Assembly (NCBI RefSeq): GCF_000820085.1
Contig: NZ_CDBN01000015.1
Location: forward strand, 124,001-188,000
Length of the DNA: 64,000 nt
Reading direction: 5' to 3'
Source of the DNA: Aeromonas sanarellii
GTDB taxonomy: Bacteria; Pseudomonadota; Gammaproteobacteria; Enterobacterales; Aeromonadaceae
Part shown: positions 8,700-17,986 of the stretch, piece after piece
Numbering within the stretch: the first letter of the stretch is position 1
Layout of the letters: each line of letters starts with the position of its first letter
Program-made: the position numbers and the translations under genes
The notes under the pieces: generated by a model
Told to the model about the DNA's origin: nothing
The model's database searches: none
Seen by the model: only the letters and a program-made list of their open reading frames with translations

Positions 8700-9587
8700 A
8701 TGAGATTCCATCCCACGCTGCTCTCCTTCCTGCTCTGCCTGCTGCTGCCGCTCCATGCCATGGCCGATCCGGCCTTCTACCGCATCAACAAGGGCAACGA
8801 ACAGCACTGGCTGCTGGGGTCCATCCATGCGGGCAAACCCTCTCTCTATCCCCTGCCGGACCCGGTGGAGCGCGCCTGGCAGCAGAGCCGCGCCCTGGTG
8901 ATGGAGGTGGACATGACCCACATCAGCCAGGAGCAGTGGCAGGAGATGGGCGCCATCACCCGGCTCGTCGACGGCAAGACCCTCAAGGATCACCTGCCCA
9001 TCGACCTCTACCGTCGCACCCTCATCGCCGCGGGCCAGAACGGTCTGAACGAGAGCATGCTGGCCCCGCTGCGTCCCTGGTTTGCGGCCATTACCCTGAC
9101 CCAGGCGGCCCTGGAGCGCACCGGCTATCGCGGTGAATACGGTGTCGACCAGCACTTCGCCAAGCGGGCGAACGACGGCGGCAAACCCATCGTCGGGCTG
9201 GAGACCCTGCTGGAGCAGCTCGGCTATCTCGCGAGCGTCGGCGACAACCAGACCCTGATGCTGGAGAGCACCCTGGACGAGCTGCCCGACATCCAGCAGG
9301 GGTTCGACGCCGTGATGACCGCCTGGCAGAACGGGGATCAGGACACCCTCATCAATCTGCTCAGGGAGGAGATGGCGCCGCCCAAGCTGCAAGCCTGGCT
9401 GGAACAGACCCTGCTGGCAGAGCGCAACCGCAACTGGGTCAAGAAGTGGCCCAGCCTGCCGAACGAGAGCTTTATCGTGGTAGGGGCCCTGCATCTTTAC
9501 GGCGAGCATGGGCTGCTCGCCCTGCTGGAGCAGCAGGGCTGGCGCATCACGCCCCTCACCGAACCGACCCTGGAGAAAGCAAAATAG
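8700..9587 (+). CDS. TraB/GumN family protein (YbaP-like)
   Basis: A 295-residue protein with a signal peptide (hydrophobic LLSFLLCLLLPLHAMA, cleavage near residue 22). The family's opening segment HWLLGSIHAGKPSLYPLP (residues 35-52) follows, and the paired C-terminal motif FIVVGALHLYGEHGLLALLEQQG near 260 closes the fold. TraB/GumN proteins carry conserved GxxH elements proposed to bind metal and are related to Tiki-type proteases; E. coli YbaP has no firm role. Predicted periplasmic. An AAGGTG lies upstream of the ATG. Confidence 0.85.
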   Translation: MRFHPTLLSFLLCLLLPLHAMADPAFYRINKGNEQHWLLGSIHAGKPSLYPLPDPVERAWQQSRALVMEVDMTHISQEQWQEMGAITRLVDGKTLKDHLPIDLYRRTLIAAGQNGLNESMLAPLRPWFAAITLTQAALERTGYRGEYGVDQHFAKRANDGGKPIVGLETLLEQLGYLASVGDNQTLMLESTLDELPDIQQGFDAVMTAWQNGDQDTLINLLREEMAPPKLQAWLEQTLLAERNRNWVKKWPSLPNESFIVVGALHLYGEHGLLALLEQQGWRITPLTEPTLEKAK

Positions 9588-9742
9588 CGTCCAGTCCGGC
9601 GACCTGACGCGCCGGATGCGCGTCGGCTCACAGAATTTGCTGCCGATTAAATAACCAGAGAGGGAGTTGATCGAGATCATCCCCTCCCTCCTGAAGAGGT
9701 ATCTATCATGCCTGTCACCGCCCAGTGACAGGAGTGAACGAG

Positions 9743-9892
9743 ATGGAATTCTGGATGAACCTGATGTTCGGCAACAGCGTGGGGCTGATGTCCATGCTGG
9801 TGATTTTCGGCACCTTCCTGCTCATCAGCGCCTATGCGGTCTATTTCATCTACAAGGTGATGCACGCAGAGCCCCCCAAAGAGGGGCAATAA
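9743..9892 (+). CDS. DUF3149 small membrane protein
   Basis: A 49-codon gene. It begins MEFWMNLMFGNSVGLMSM and has one transmembrane helix (about residues 15-38, MLVIFGTFLLISAYAVYFIY) with a short charged tail HAEPPKEGQ. The pattern of Asn/Phe-rich start, single helix and acidic-proline tail is that of DUF3149. AGGAG at 9730-9734 lies 8 nt before the ATG. It sits alone between a TraB-like gene and smrA; a hairpin (GAGGGAG / CTCCCTC, 9660-9690) precedes it. The function is unknown. Confidence 0.75.
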   Translation: MEFWMNLMFGNSVGLMSMLVIFGTFLLISAYAVYFIYKVMHAEPPKEGQ

Positions 9893-10007
9893 CCAGGCTC
9901 GCTCAGACCGCCCTCCCCGGCAGAGCCGGGGCCCGCGAGCGTTGCCATTCTAAGGCCCACCAAGGCCCGCTATACTGGCTCCCTCATTTTCATGCGGGGA
10001 GCCTGCC

Positions 10008-10589
10008 GTGTCTCATAACGACGAACTCTCACTGTTCCTGCAGGAAGTGGCCGACGTGCGGCCCCTTCGCAGCGACCATATCGCCCCCGTTGCGGGCAAC
10101 AACCAGCCCACCGAGGCGCAACTCGCGCGCCGGGAAGCCGCCACCGCCGAACAACTCACCCTGGATCACCTCGGCACGGAAGCAGTCGAGATGCTGGACC
10201 CCCACGCCATCGTCGGCTTCAAGCGTGACGGCGTGCAGGAGGGGGTCTACAAGAAGCTGCGCCTTGGCAAGTACGAGCTGCAAGGCTCCCTCGACCTGCA
10301 CCACAAGACGCTCAACGAGGCCCGTATCGCCCTGGTGCAGTTCATTGCCGAATGCGAAGTGCGGGATATCCGCTGCCTGCTGATCCTGCACGGCAAGGGG
10401 GAGCGCAGCACCCCGCGTGCCCTGCTCAAGAGCCATGTCAGCGCCTGGCTGCCACAGTTGCCTTCGGTGATGGCCATGCACAGCGCCGAGCGCCGCCACG
10501 GCGGCAGCGGTGCGCTCTACGTATTGCTGCGCAAGAGCGAGCGCAAGAAGGCGGAAAACCGCGAACGGCACCAGAAGCGCCTAGGCTGA
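10008..10589 (+). CDS. smrA: DNA endonuclease SmrA (Smr-domain protein)
   Basis: A 193-residue protein of the YdaL/SmrA family. The N-terminal linker (SLFLQEVADVRPLRSD) is followed by the Smr domain from about residue 85: LDLHHKTLNEAR near 96, the LILHGKGE signature near 127, and HGGSGALYVLLRK near 165. The signature His and Gly residues are present. E. coli SmrA nicks DNA in vitro; MutS2-type Smr domains act in recombination or ribosome rescue. Start is GTG at 10008, with GGGGAG about 7 nt upstream. The C-terminus is rich in Lys, Arg and Glu. Confidence 0.88.
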   Translation: MSHNDELSLFLQEVADVRPLRSDHIAPVAGNNQPTEAQLARREAATAEQLTLDHLGTEAVEMLDPHAIVGFKRDGVQEGVYKKLRLGKYELQGSLDLHHKTLNEARIALVQFIAECEVRDIRCLLILHGKGERSTPRALLKSHVSAWLPQLPSVMAMHSAERRHGGSGALYVLLRKSERKKAENRERHQKRLG

Positions 10590-10695
10590 CCGCCTGAGGG
10601 TGGCCCCCGCCCGCGGCACAGTGCTAGCATCGGACGGCCCCGATCATGCCAGGTACGGGGTGCATACCATCAGGGACGATAACAAGGACAATCCC

Positions 10696-12174
10696 ATGTC
10701 ATATCAAAAACTCGAACAACATCAGCAACAGCTGCACCGCCTCTCCCACCTGTCCGCCATCTGCGGCTGGGATCAGGCCGCCATGATGCCGGAGGGGGGC
10801 AACGAGGCCCGCGCCGAGGCGATGGCGGAGCTCGGCGTGCTGATCCACGGCAAGCGCACCGCCCCGGAACTCGGCGACTGGATAGCGGCGGCCGAAGAAG
10901 AACCACTGGATGCGGCCCAGCGTGCGAACCTCGCGGAGATCAAGCGCCACTGGCAGGATGCGAGCCTGCTGCCAAGCGATCTGGTGGAGGCGCTCTCCCT
11001 GGCCGGCAGCAAGTGCGAGCACGCCTGGCGCCGCCAGCGCAAGGAGAACGACTGGGCGGGCTTTGCCCCGAATCTCGAGGAGGTGGTGCGGCTGTCGCGG
11101 GAGGTGGCACGCCTGCGCGCCGAGGCGCTCGGGGTGCGTCCCTATGATGCCATGCTGGCGCTGTACGAACCCGGCATGACGAGCGCGCGGCTGGACCAGA
11201 TCTTCGGCGATCTCACGAGCTGGCTGCCCGGCCTCATCCAGACCGTGAGCGAGCGGCAGAAGCGCGACGTGATCCTGACGCCGCAAGGCCCGTTCCCGGT
11301 TGCGACGCAGCAGGCGCTCGGCCAGGAGGTGATGGGGCTGCTCGGCTTTGATTTCGCGCACGGCCGGCTCGACGTGAGCAGCCACCCGTTCTGCGGCGGC
11401 GTGCCGACGGACGTGCGCATCACCACGCGCTACAACGAGGACGAATTCGTCTCCAGCCTGATGGGCATAGTGCACGAGACGGGCCACGCGCGCTACGAGC
11501 AGGGCTTGCCGCGCACTCTGCTCGGCCAGCCGGTGGCCGAGGCACGCTCCATGGGCATTCACGAGAGCCAGAGCCTGTTCTGCGAGATGCAGCTCGGCCA
11601 TCACCCCGCGTTCCTTTCGCTGATAGCGCCGCGCATCCGCGCGCACTTCGGCGAGCAGGCCGCGCTCGCGCCGGCGAACCTCGAGAAGCTGTACAACAGG
11701 GTCGAGCCCGGCTTCATCCGCGTCGATGCGGACGAGGTCACCTACCCGGCGCACGTCATCCTGCGCTACGAGCTGGAGCGGGACTTGATAGAAGGGCGCA
11801 TCGAGGTCGCGGACATCCCCGCGCTGTGGGATGCGAAGATGCAGCAGTGGCTCGGGCTGTCCACGAACGGCAACTACCGGGACGGCTGCATGCAGGACAT
11901 CCACTGGACGGACGGCTCGTTTGGCTACTTCCCGAGCTACACGCTCGGCGCCATGTACGCGGCGCAGCTGCGCTTCGCGCTGGAGCGTGAGCTCGGCGAC
12001 ATGGGCACGCTCGTAGAGTCCGGCCGTCTGCCGGAGATCTTTGGCTGGCTCGGCCGCCACATCTGGTCCCAGGGCAGCCTGCACGGCACGGACGAGCTCA
12101 TTCGCCGCGCGACCGGCGAGGCGCTCAATCCGCAGTGGCTGCGCAAGCACCTCGAACAGCGCTATCTGAAATAA
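10696..12174 (+). CDS. M32 family metallo-carboxypeptidase (Taq-type)
   Basis: A 492-residue zinc carboxypeptidase. The HExxH zinc motif is HETGH near residue 262, followed by the third ligand in HESQSLFCE near 292; TDVRITTRYNEDEF near 238 and IRVDADEVTYPAHVILRYELE near 345 are family landmarks. M32 enzymes remove C-terminal residues broadly and are cytosolic. The ATG at 10696 has AAGGA 7 nt upstream. Odd: the first ~150 codons use GCC/ACC/CTG like the rest of the window, whereas the rest prefers GCG/ACG/CTC, and this continues into the next gene. No frameshift is seen. Confidence 0.92.
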   Translation: MSYQKLEQHQQQLHRLSHLSAICGWDQAAMMPEGGNEARAEAMAELGVLIHGKRTAPELGDWIAAAEEEPLDAAQRANLAEIKRHWQDASLLPSDLVEALSLAGSKCEHAWRRQRKENDWAGFAPNLEEVVRLSREVARLRAEALGVRPYDAMLALYEPGMTSARLDQIFGDLTSWLPGLIQTVSERQKRDVILTPQGPFPVATQQALGQEVMGLLGFDFAHGRLDVSSHPFCGGVPTDVRITTRYNEDEFVSSLMGIVHETGHARYEQGLPRTLLGQPVAEARSMGIHESQSLFCEMQLGHHPAFLSLIAPRIRAHFGEQAALAPANLEKLYNRVEPGFIRVDADEVTYPAHVILRYELERDLIEGRIEVADIPALWDAKMQQWLGLSTNGNYRDGCMQDIHWTDGSFGYFPSYTLGAMYAAQLRFALERELGDMGTLVESGRLPEIFGWLGRHIWSQGSLHGTDELIRRATGEALNPQWLRKHLEQRYLK

Positions 12175-12313
12175 CCGCTCCCGGGCGCGCCCCTCGTCGC
12201 GCCCGCTTTTCCCCTGCCCGACTATTTTTGCTATCCCTGTCCGTTTCTGGCTAGTCACCCCTCTCGCACCCGCTTAGTCTCTGGGACATGCCCACAGCAA
12301 TCCGAGTCATGTC

Positions 12314-13822
12314 ATGACCACAGTGCCCCTGCATTCATCCCAAAGGGACGAGATCATCCCGGGCCTCACCCGGGAGCAATGCCACGCCGCGCGGCTCGCG
12401 CGAGACGCGCGGTTCGACGGCCGCTTCTTCACAGGGGTGCTGTCCACCGGCATCTATTGCCGCCCCGTGTGTCCTGCGCGCGCGCCGCACGAGCACAACG
12501 TGCAGTATTTTCGCTTCGCGGCGGCGGCGGAGCAGCACGGGCTGCGCCCCTGCCTGCGCTGTCGCCCCGAGCTCGCACCGGCGCAGAGCGGCGATCTGCC
12601 GCCGCTCGTCGCCCAGGTGCTGGCGCGCATCGAGCGCGGCGAGCTCGCGGAGCACAGCCTGGGCACGCTCGCGGCGCAGGCGGGGATCACGGAGCGCACG
12701 CTGCGGCGCCAGTTCGAGCAACACCTCGGTGCGTCGCCGAAACAGGTGGAGCAGACGCGCCGCCTGCTGCTCGCGAAGCGGCTGCTGACGGAGACGCGCC
12801 TGCCCATCACGGACGTGGCGTTTGCCGCAGGCTTTGCGAGCATTCGTCGCTTCAACGACGCCTGGCTGCAGGCGTATGGCCTCGCACCGAGCGCGCTGCG
12901 CAAGCAGGAAGGGGGGACTGGCGAGGCGGCGCCGCAATCGAGCCTGCAACTGCACCTGCTGTATCGCCCACCGTTCGACGTCCAGGCCATGCTCGCGTTC
13001 TACCGGCTGCGCGCCATTCCGGGGCTGGAGCGGGTGGATGAGCACGGTTACGAGCGGCGTCACCGGGTCGGCGAGCAGGAGGGGCTCATCCGCATCGAGC
13101 CCGTCGAGGGGGAGAGGCTCAGGCTGACGGTGCAGGATCTGCCGCCGGGCGCGCTGCCGGACATCCTGTACCGCGTGCGCCGCATGTGGGATCTCGACGC
13201 CGACATGGGGCGCATCGGCGATCTGCTCGGGCAAGATCCGCTGCTGGCGCGGATACAGGCACGCTGGCCAGGGGTACGGCTGCCGGGCGGCTGGGACGAA
13301 TACGAGGTGATGCTGCGCGCCATCGTCGGCCAGCAGGTGTCGGTCAAGGGTGCCATCACCATCATGGGGCGCCTGGTGGCGCGCACCCTGGCGCAGTTCG
13401 GCACGGCTCAGCTGCCCACGCCGGCCCAGCTGTGCGAGCTGGATCTGGACGGCATCGGCATGCCGGGCAGCCGCATCCGCACGCTGAAAGGGCTGGCCTC
13501 GGCGCTCGCAAGCGGCGCGCTCATTCTGGGCACGGCAAGCGACGAGCAACTGCTCGCGCTGCCGGGCATAGGCCCCTGGACGGTCGCCTACTGGCGGCTG
13601 CGCTGCGGGCTGGACACGGATGCCTTCCCCGCCTCGGATCTCGTGCTGCAAAAGGCGCTCGGGGGCGGTGCCAGGCTGCCGGTGAAGGAGGCAGAGGCGC
13701 GAAGCGCCCCCTGGCAGCCGTGGCGCGCCTATGCCGCGAGCTGGCTGTGGCACGCCATGAGTGAACAACCGGCGCTGCTCACGCAGCCCGGACCTGAACA
13801 GGACGAGGAGACGACATCATGA
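12314..13822 (+). CDS. alkA: Ada-domain/AlkA fusion: DNA-3-methyladenine glycosylase 2
   Basis: A 502-residue three-part protein. Residues about 18-90 form an Ada-type zinc methyl-phosphotriester domain ([11 protein letters not shown] and CLRC supply four Cys). Residues 95-195 form an AraC-type helix-turn-helix ([35 protein letters not shown]). Residues 215-495 are AlkA: AlkA_N domain, then the helix-hairpin-helix [12 protein letters not shown] near 417 with the catalytic Asp in AFPASDL near 440. It should sense methyl damage and excise 3-methyladenine-type lesions, and may act as its own regulator as Ada does. Its stop overlaps the ogt start (ATGA). The codon choice is strongly ACG/GCG-biased. 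Confidence 0.9.
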   Translation: MTTVPLHSSQRDEIIPGLTREQCHAARLARDARFDGRFFTGVLSTGIYCRPVCPARAPHEHNVQYFRFAAAAEQHGLRPCLRCRPELAPAQSGDLPPLVAQVLARIERGELAEHSLGTLAAQAGITERTLRRQFEQHLGASPKQVEQTRRLLLAKRLLTETRLPITDVAFAAGFASIRRFNDAWLQAYGLAPSALRKQEGGTGEAAPQSSLQLHLLYRPPFDVQAMLAFYRLRAIPGLERVDEHGYERRHRVGEQEGLIRIEPVEGERLRLTVQDLPPGALPDILYRVRRMWDLDADMGRIGDLLGQDPLLARIQARWPGVRLPGGWDEYEVMLRAIVGQQVSVKGAITIMGRLVARTLAQFGTAQLPTPAQLCELDLDGIGMPGSRIRTLKGLASALASGALILGTASDEQLLALPGIGPWTVAYWRLRCGLDTDAFPASDLVLQKALGGGARLPVKEAEARSAPWQPWRAYAASWLWHAMSEQPALLTQPGPEQDEETTS

Positions 13823-14295
13823 TCCGTTACGACTTTCTGGAGACCCTGTGCGGTCGGCTGCTGATCGCCATCGACGATCACGGCCTGGTGCACGTGGACT
13901 TTGTGGCAGGGCTGCGCCCCTTGCCCGACATGAGCGGCTGGCGGCAGGACCGCGAGGCGCTGGCCCCCTTCCTTGCCGAGTTTGAGGCCTACTTCGCGGG
14001 CCGGCTGCAACGCTTTACGCTGCCGCTCGCGGCTCGGGGCACGGCGTTTCAGCAAGCGGTATGGCAGGCGCTGTGCGACATCCCCTACGGGGAGACCCGC
14101 AGCTACGGCGACATCGCCCGCGCCATCGGCAAGCCGAGTGCGGTGCGGGCGGTGGGGGCCGCGAACGGTCGCAATCCGCTGTCCATCATAGTGCCCTGCC
14201 ACCGGGTGATCGGTCAGAACGGCAGCCTCACCGGCTATGCGGGAGGCCTGCCCATCAAGCAGGCGCTGCTACGCCTCGAGGGGATCCCGCGCTGA
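13819..14295 (+). CDS. ogt: Methylated-DNA--protein-cysteine methyltransferase
   Basis: A 158-residue suicide alkyltransferase with the acceptor-cysteine motif VPCHRVIG near residue 121, the DNA-recognition helix [21 protein letters not shown] near 88 and the following NPLSIIVP. It takes O6-methyl groups from guanine (and O4-methyl from thymine) onto its own Cys. The start overlaps the stop of the preceding alkA-type gene, so the two form a translationally coupled alkylation-repair operon. Usual full length for the family. Confidence 0.93.
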   Translation: MIRYDFLETLCGRLLIAIDDHGLVHVDFVAGLRPLPDMSGWRQDREALAPFLAEFEAYFAGRLQRFTLPLAARGTAFQQAVWQALCDIPYGETRSYGDIARAIGKPSAVRAVGAANGRNPLSIIVPCHRVIGQNGSLTGYAGGLPIKQALLRLEGIPR

Positions 14296-14640
14296 TCCGC
14301 CGCATCCTCTCCCCGGCCAGGGGCCATTCGGTCCCTAGCACCCAATCCATCCGGTCTGCACTGTCAGGGGGTGCGTCGTCTGGCACTCTCAAGACAAGGG
14401 ATTGAAAAAACAGCGTTTATACCGACGGCGTCAACCTGGAAGAACCGGGACGCCGCCCCTGGCTCGAATACTTGCCCGTGACGGCCCTCCCTCCCCTGCG
14501 CCTGCGCCCGTTTGGGCGAATACTTCACCTACCGGGATGACGCTGTGCCTTGCCAACGTGTTGACCAGAGAGATCACGGCGTGTTCCTGGCGATCCGGTC
14601 GCGGCCCTGGGCTGCGATCCGTTTGAAATGAGGAGGCAAC
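14296..14640. other. 345-bp gap with no recognised gene
   Basis: No convincing gene or terminator was found. Two adjoining stretches in different frames (about 14406-14535 and 14500-14631) have a codon-like look, so decay of a small gene is possible; see the finding. Confidence 0.5.
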
Positions 14641-15015
14641 ATGTTAACTCCAGTCACCGTCACTCAATTTCAGGTGCGTTCCCACGGCGCCCCCGACGAG
14701 GTGCGCACCCCCGACAAGACCCGGGTCGAGGTCGTCAAACTCGATGGCTACACCATAGGGCGGTTCAACTTCGCCCCCGGTTGGCGCTGGTCTGACTGCA
14801 TCAAACCTGTCGTCAAGACGGAGCAATGCCAGCTCTCGCACCTGGGTTACGCCGTCTCGGGGTCACTCACGGTGCGCCTGACAGATGGCACCCTCAAAAC
14901 CATCAACGCCGGCGAGTCCTACACCATACCGCCGGGGCACGATGCCTGGGTCGAGGGGGATCAGCCCTTCGTTGGCATCGAGGTGCTGAGCGCCGATCAG
15001 TTCGCCAAGCCATAG
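14641..15015 (+). CDS. Cupin-domain protein
   Basis: A 124-residue single-domain cupin. Residues 30-115 form the barrel: FNFAPGWRWSDCIKPVV, then GYAVSGSLTVRLTDGT and INAGESYTIPPGHDAWVEG. The strict G(X)5HxH...E metal set is weak (the first motif reads SHLGYAVSG), so metal binding is uncertain. A near-ideal GAGGAGG lies just before the ATG. Small cupins of this sort are often uncharacterised enzymes or sugar sensors. The neighbours give no functional hint. Confidence 0.8.
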   Translation: MLTPVTVTQFQVRSHGAPDEVRTPDKTRVEVVKLDGYTIGRFNFAPGWRWSDCIKPVVKTEQCQLSHLGYAVSGSLTVRLTDGTLKTINAGESYTIPPGHDAWVEGDQPFVGIEVLSADQFAKP

Positions 15016-15212
15016 TGTGTCGTCGGCAACCCGCCAGGGTTGCGCGCGAACCTTCCGGTGGGCGCTCGCCCACCGGCACAGCCCCCCAGCAGCCCGGTCT
15101 TGTCCACCCCATCATGGTTCCACTGCCGTACCGCTTCCCCCTGATGGCTGGAGACGCGGGCAGGATAGTGGCGCCCCTTGCCGGCAGGTATTCCTCCATG
15201 GGGACGGCGGCC

Positions 15213-15470
15213 CTAGCGCCCCTTGCCCAGGGTCGCCTTGAGGTCCGGATTGAAGATGCGCTGGAGGGAGGCGGGATGGTTCACCAGCTTGGCCGCCGGG
15301 CGGCGCGGGCGCCTGACCAGCTCGCCGCCGCAGTTGGGGCAGGTCAGGTGCAGATACTGATCGTTGCACTCGGCGCAGAAGGTGCACTCGAAGGAGCAGA
15401 TATAGGCCGTCGCCGTGTCGGCGGGCAGATCCCGGTCACAGCACTCACAGTTGGGTCTGAGTTCAAGCAT
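15213..15470 (-). CDS. DUF1272 small zinc-ribbon-like protein
   Basis: An 85-residue cytoplasmic protein that opens MLELRPNCECCDRDLP, the DUF1272 signature. Nine cysteines lie in the first 60 residues as CECC, CSFECTFCAEC and CPNCGG, consistent with two treble-clef or ribbon zinc sites. The ATG at 15468-15470 has AGGA 8 nt upstream on the minus strand. The gene follows the small DHCW cupin gene on the same strand, 44 nt downstream, so the two may be co-transcribed. The function is unknown. Confidence 0.82.
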   Translation of the reverse strand: MLELRPNCECCDRDLPADTATAYICSFECTFCAECNDQYLHLTCPNCGGELVRRPRRPAAKLVNHPASLQRIFNPDLKATLGKGR

Positions 15471-15514
15471 GGGCAAGATCCTGAAGCAAAAGGGGAAGCG
15501 GGAAAGGGGGCGGC

Positions 15515-15844
15515 TCAGTCGACGATAAAGAGGCGGGCGCCCGGTTCGGTGTAGGAGCGATGGGGCTCGGCGTCATCGGCCACCTGATAGCTCATACCCG
15601 GCGTCAGGGTGAAGACGCGGCCATCCTGCAGCTCGGTGTGCAGTTCCCCCTCGAGGCAGAGCAGCACATGGCCCTTGCTGCACCAGTGATCCGACAGATA
15701 CCCGGGTGAGTACTCCACCATCCGCACCCGCAGATCCCCGAACTGCTGGCTGTACCAGCGGGCGACGCCGCGTTCCCCCTTGTGCTCGGTCGGCGTTATA
15801 TCGGCCCAGCGGGTCGTGCAAAACGGCAATGCATCGATCTTCAT
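15515..15844 (-). CDS. DHCW-motif cupin-fold protein
   Basis: A 109-residue single-domain cupin. MKIDALPFCTTRWADI, RVRMVEYSPGYLSDHWCSKG (with the DHWC element), LLCLEGELHTELQDGR, LTPGMSYQVADDAEPHRS and the C-terminal LFIVD are the conserved blocks of this family. AAGGA precedes the ATG at 15842-15844; longer starts run into the intergenic region. His in DHW and Glu/His in the second block could hold a metal. It lies just downstream of rlhA on the same strand. The reaction is unknown. Confidence 0.82.
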   Translation of the reverse strand: MKIDALPFCTTRWADITPTEHKGERGVARWYSQQFGDLRVRMVEYSPGYLSDHWCSKGHVLLCLEGELHTELQDGRVFTLTPGMSYQVADDAEPHRSYTEPGARLFIVD

Positions 15845-15960
15845 GACGGTTCCTTTGTCAGCTGACGGTATGGGGCTGCTTAGAGAGACAAGCCCCTTGG
15901 GCAGCGCCGCCCCATACTGCCATCTAATCCGCTGCCACCCTATCCCCACACAGGCAGCTG

Positions 15961-17823
15961 TCAGCGCTTGAGGCTCCCCATCACCTGCATCTCGCAGCGG
16001 CGGCAGTCAAAGCGCAGGCGGAAACTCTCCTTGCCCATCTTGAGCTCCAGCGGCTCTGGCTTCAGGCCTGGCACTTCCTTGGGGCAGAGATTCTGGCTGT
16101 AGCGGATGCAGTGCTTCGTTGTCATCAGCACCACCTCCCCCTGCTCCTGGTTCGCCTCATAGGCGGGGGCGATGCGTTCCACCCCGTGTTCGCGGAAGAA
16201 CTGCTCGGCGGCCTTGTTCAGCACGTTGCCAAGATAGGAGAGGCGGTGTTGGGGATAGGGGACGTCACGCAGGGGGATGCGTCGCTCGGGTCGCCGATAG
16301 GCGGCAAGACGCGCCGCCTCCAGGGCGGCGATGGCGTCCCGGCGCAGGCCGTTGAGTTGTGAGGCGGCAATAAACAGGGGAGTGGTGAATGCCAGCTCAA
16401 TCTGGCGAGCCACAAACAGGGTGTTGCCGAGTTTGCCAAGCTGATCGCGCGCCTGTTGCAGTGCCCGTGCCGGGTTGTCGGCCGGCTGCTTGTCGCAGGG
16501 GAGCGTGACGGCGGCGCCAATGCCCTGCTCGTCGACCAGTTCGAGCCGCAATCCCTCGTCGCACTCCGATAGCCGCATATCGACCCGGATGCGGCGCTCG
16601 CTGCTCGCCTTTTCGAGCTGCTTGCTGAAGGCCTGATCGTGGTTGCGGTAAATTTCGGCACCGACCTTGAGCCCGGGTACGGGCTCTGACAGCAGCAACT
16701 GCCTGCCTTCCACCTTGTTCAGGCGCATCCCCACCAGCTCGCCCCCCGGCTTGAAGAAGCCAAGTCCGTCGCCGTTGTTGAGGGTGACGGGCTGCCCGTC
16801 TATCTCGATGCCGTCTCGGGTCACCCTGCTGACGCGCCCGAGCGGCTCCCCCACGTATTTCGGGCTGCGCGGCGAGTCGATGCCCGGCTTTCGGCCATGG
16901 AGGAAGTAGTCGGTGCTGCCCCGGTTGAAGCTCTTCTTCGGATCCGGCGTGAAACCATAGCTACAGCGACCGGCGGAAGCGGCCACCAGATCGGAGCGGC
17001 TCTCCAGAATGGCATCCAGCTTCTGGCGATACCAGGCGGTGACGTTCTTGACGTAGTCGAGCCCCTTGAGGCGCCCCTCGATCTTGAAGGAGCGGATGCC
17101 CGCGGCGATCAGCGCCTCCAGGTTCGCGGTCTGATCCATGTCTTTCAAGGAGAGCAGGTGGCTGTTCTCCACCAGCACCTCCCCCGCCGGCGTTTGCAGG
17201 GAGCAGGGCAGCCGGCAGAGCTGGGCGCACTCGCCGCGGTTCGCGCTGCGGCCGGTGCGGGCGTGACTGATGTTGCACTGGCCGCTGTAGGAGACGCAGA
17301 GCGCGCCGTGGATAAAGAACTCCAGCTGCACCTGGGTCTGGGCGCTGATGGCACGGATCTGCTCGAGCGAGAGTTCGCGCGCCAGCACCACCTGGGAGAA
17401 GCCCACGTCCTGCAAGAACTTCACCTTTTCCGGCGTGCGGTTGTCGGTCTGGGTGCTGGCGTGCAACGCGATGGGGGGCAGATCGAGCGCCAGCAGCCCC
17501 ATATCCTGCACGATCAGCGCATCGGCCCCCGCCTCGTAGATCTGATGGGTCAGGCGCCGGGCCTGCTCCAGCTCGTGGTCGTGCAGCAGGGTGTTGAAGG
17601 CGACGAAGACCTGGGCGCCGAAGCGGTGGGCGTGGCGCGCCAGCGCTGCGATATCCTCGATGCTGTTGCCCGCCGCACTGCGGGCACCGAAGGCGGGGCC
17701 GCCCATGTAGACGGCATCGGCGCCATGGTTGATGGCCTCGATGCCATAGGCGAGGTTCCTGGCCGGGGCCAGCAGTTCGAGGCGATTCTGTACAAGGCGC
17801 TGAGTCTGGGTGTGATCCTGCAT
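15961..17823 (-). CDS. rlhA: 23S rRNA C2501 hydroxylase RlhA (peptidase U32 family, YdcP)
   Basis: A 620-residue U32-family protein. LELLAPARNLAYGIEAINHGADAVYMGG opens the TIM-barrel-like domain (written here in two parts: LELLAPAR then GADAVYMGG). The cysteine cluster LCVSYSGQC...GECAQLCRLPC near 190-215 is the U32 signature, followed by FKIEGRLKG near 248. A C-terminal set of Cys (CIRYSQNLCPKE, FDCRRCEMQ) matches YdcP. In E. coli RlhA makes 5-hydroxycytidine at position 2501 of 23S rRNA and U32 relatives work with prephenate-derived cofactors. About 30 residues shorter than the E. coli protein. Starts at the ATG at 17821-17823. Confidence 0.87.
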   Translation of the reverse strand: MQDHTQTQRLVQNRLELLAPARNLAYGIEAINHGADAVYMGGPAFGARSAAGNSIEDIAALARHAHRFGAQVFVAFNTLLHDHELEQARRLTHQIYEAGADALIVQDMGLLALDLPPIALHASTQTDNRTPEKVKFLQDVGFSQVVLARELSLEQIRAISAQTQVQLEFFIHGALCVSYSGQCNISHARTGRSANRGECAQLCRLPCSLQTPAGEVLVENSHLLSLKDMDQTANLEALIAAGIRSFKIEGRLKGLDYVKNVTAWYRQKLDAILESRSDLVAASAGRCSYGFTPDPKKSFNRGSTDYFLHGRKPGIDSPRSPKYVGEPLGRVSRVTRDGIEIDGQPVTLNNGDGLGFFKPGGELVGMRLNKVEGRQLLLSEPVPGLKVGAEIYRNHDQAFSKQLEKASSERRIRVDMRLSECDEGLRLELVDEQGIGAAVTLPCDKQPADNPARALQQARDQLGKLGNTLFVARQIELAFTTPLFIAASQLNGLRRDAIAALEAARLAAYRRPERRIPLRDVPYPQHRLSYLGNVLNKAAEQFFREHGVERIAPAYEANQEQGEVVLMTTKHCIRYSQNLCPKEVPGLKPEPLELKMGKESFRLRFDCRRCEMQVMGSLKR

Positions 17824-17986
17824 GGGTCTGGTCTGAAGGCGGACGAGAAATGCCCGTCACTCTAGCGAGACCAGGCGCCCCCCGCCTTGATCCCGCTTAA
17901 GATCACCGCAGAATGCAGGATTGGATCCTGGGCCCGCGATCAGCACCATCGACCCCCTCCTGGCCTTTCTTGTGAAGGGTGAGGTG

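Noticed and set aside
14402..14626. A 74-codon plus-strand frame in the gap after ogt
   Set aside because: No ribosome site, Pro/Arg/Ser-rich composition and no recognisable motif.
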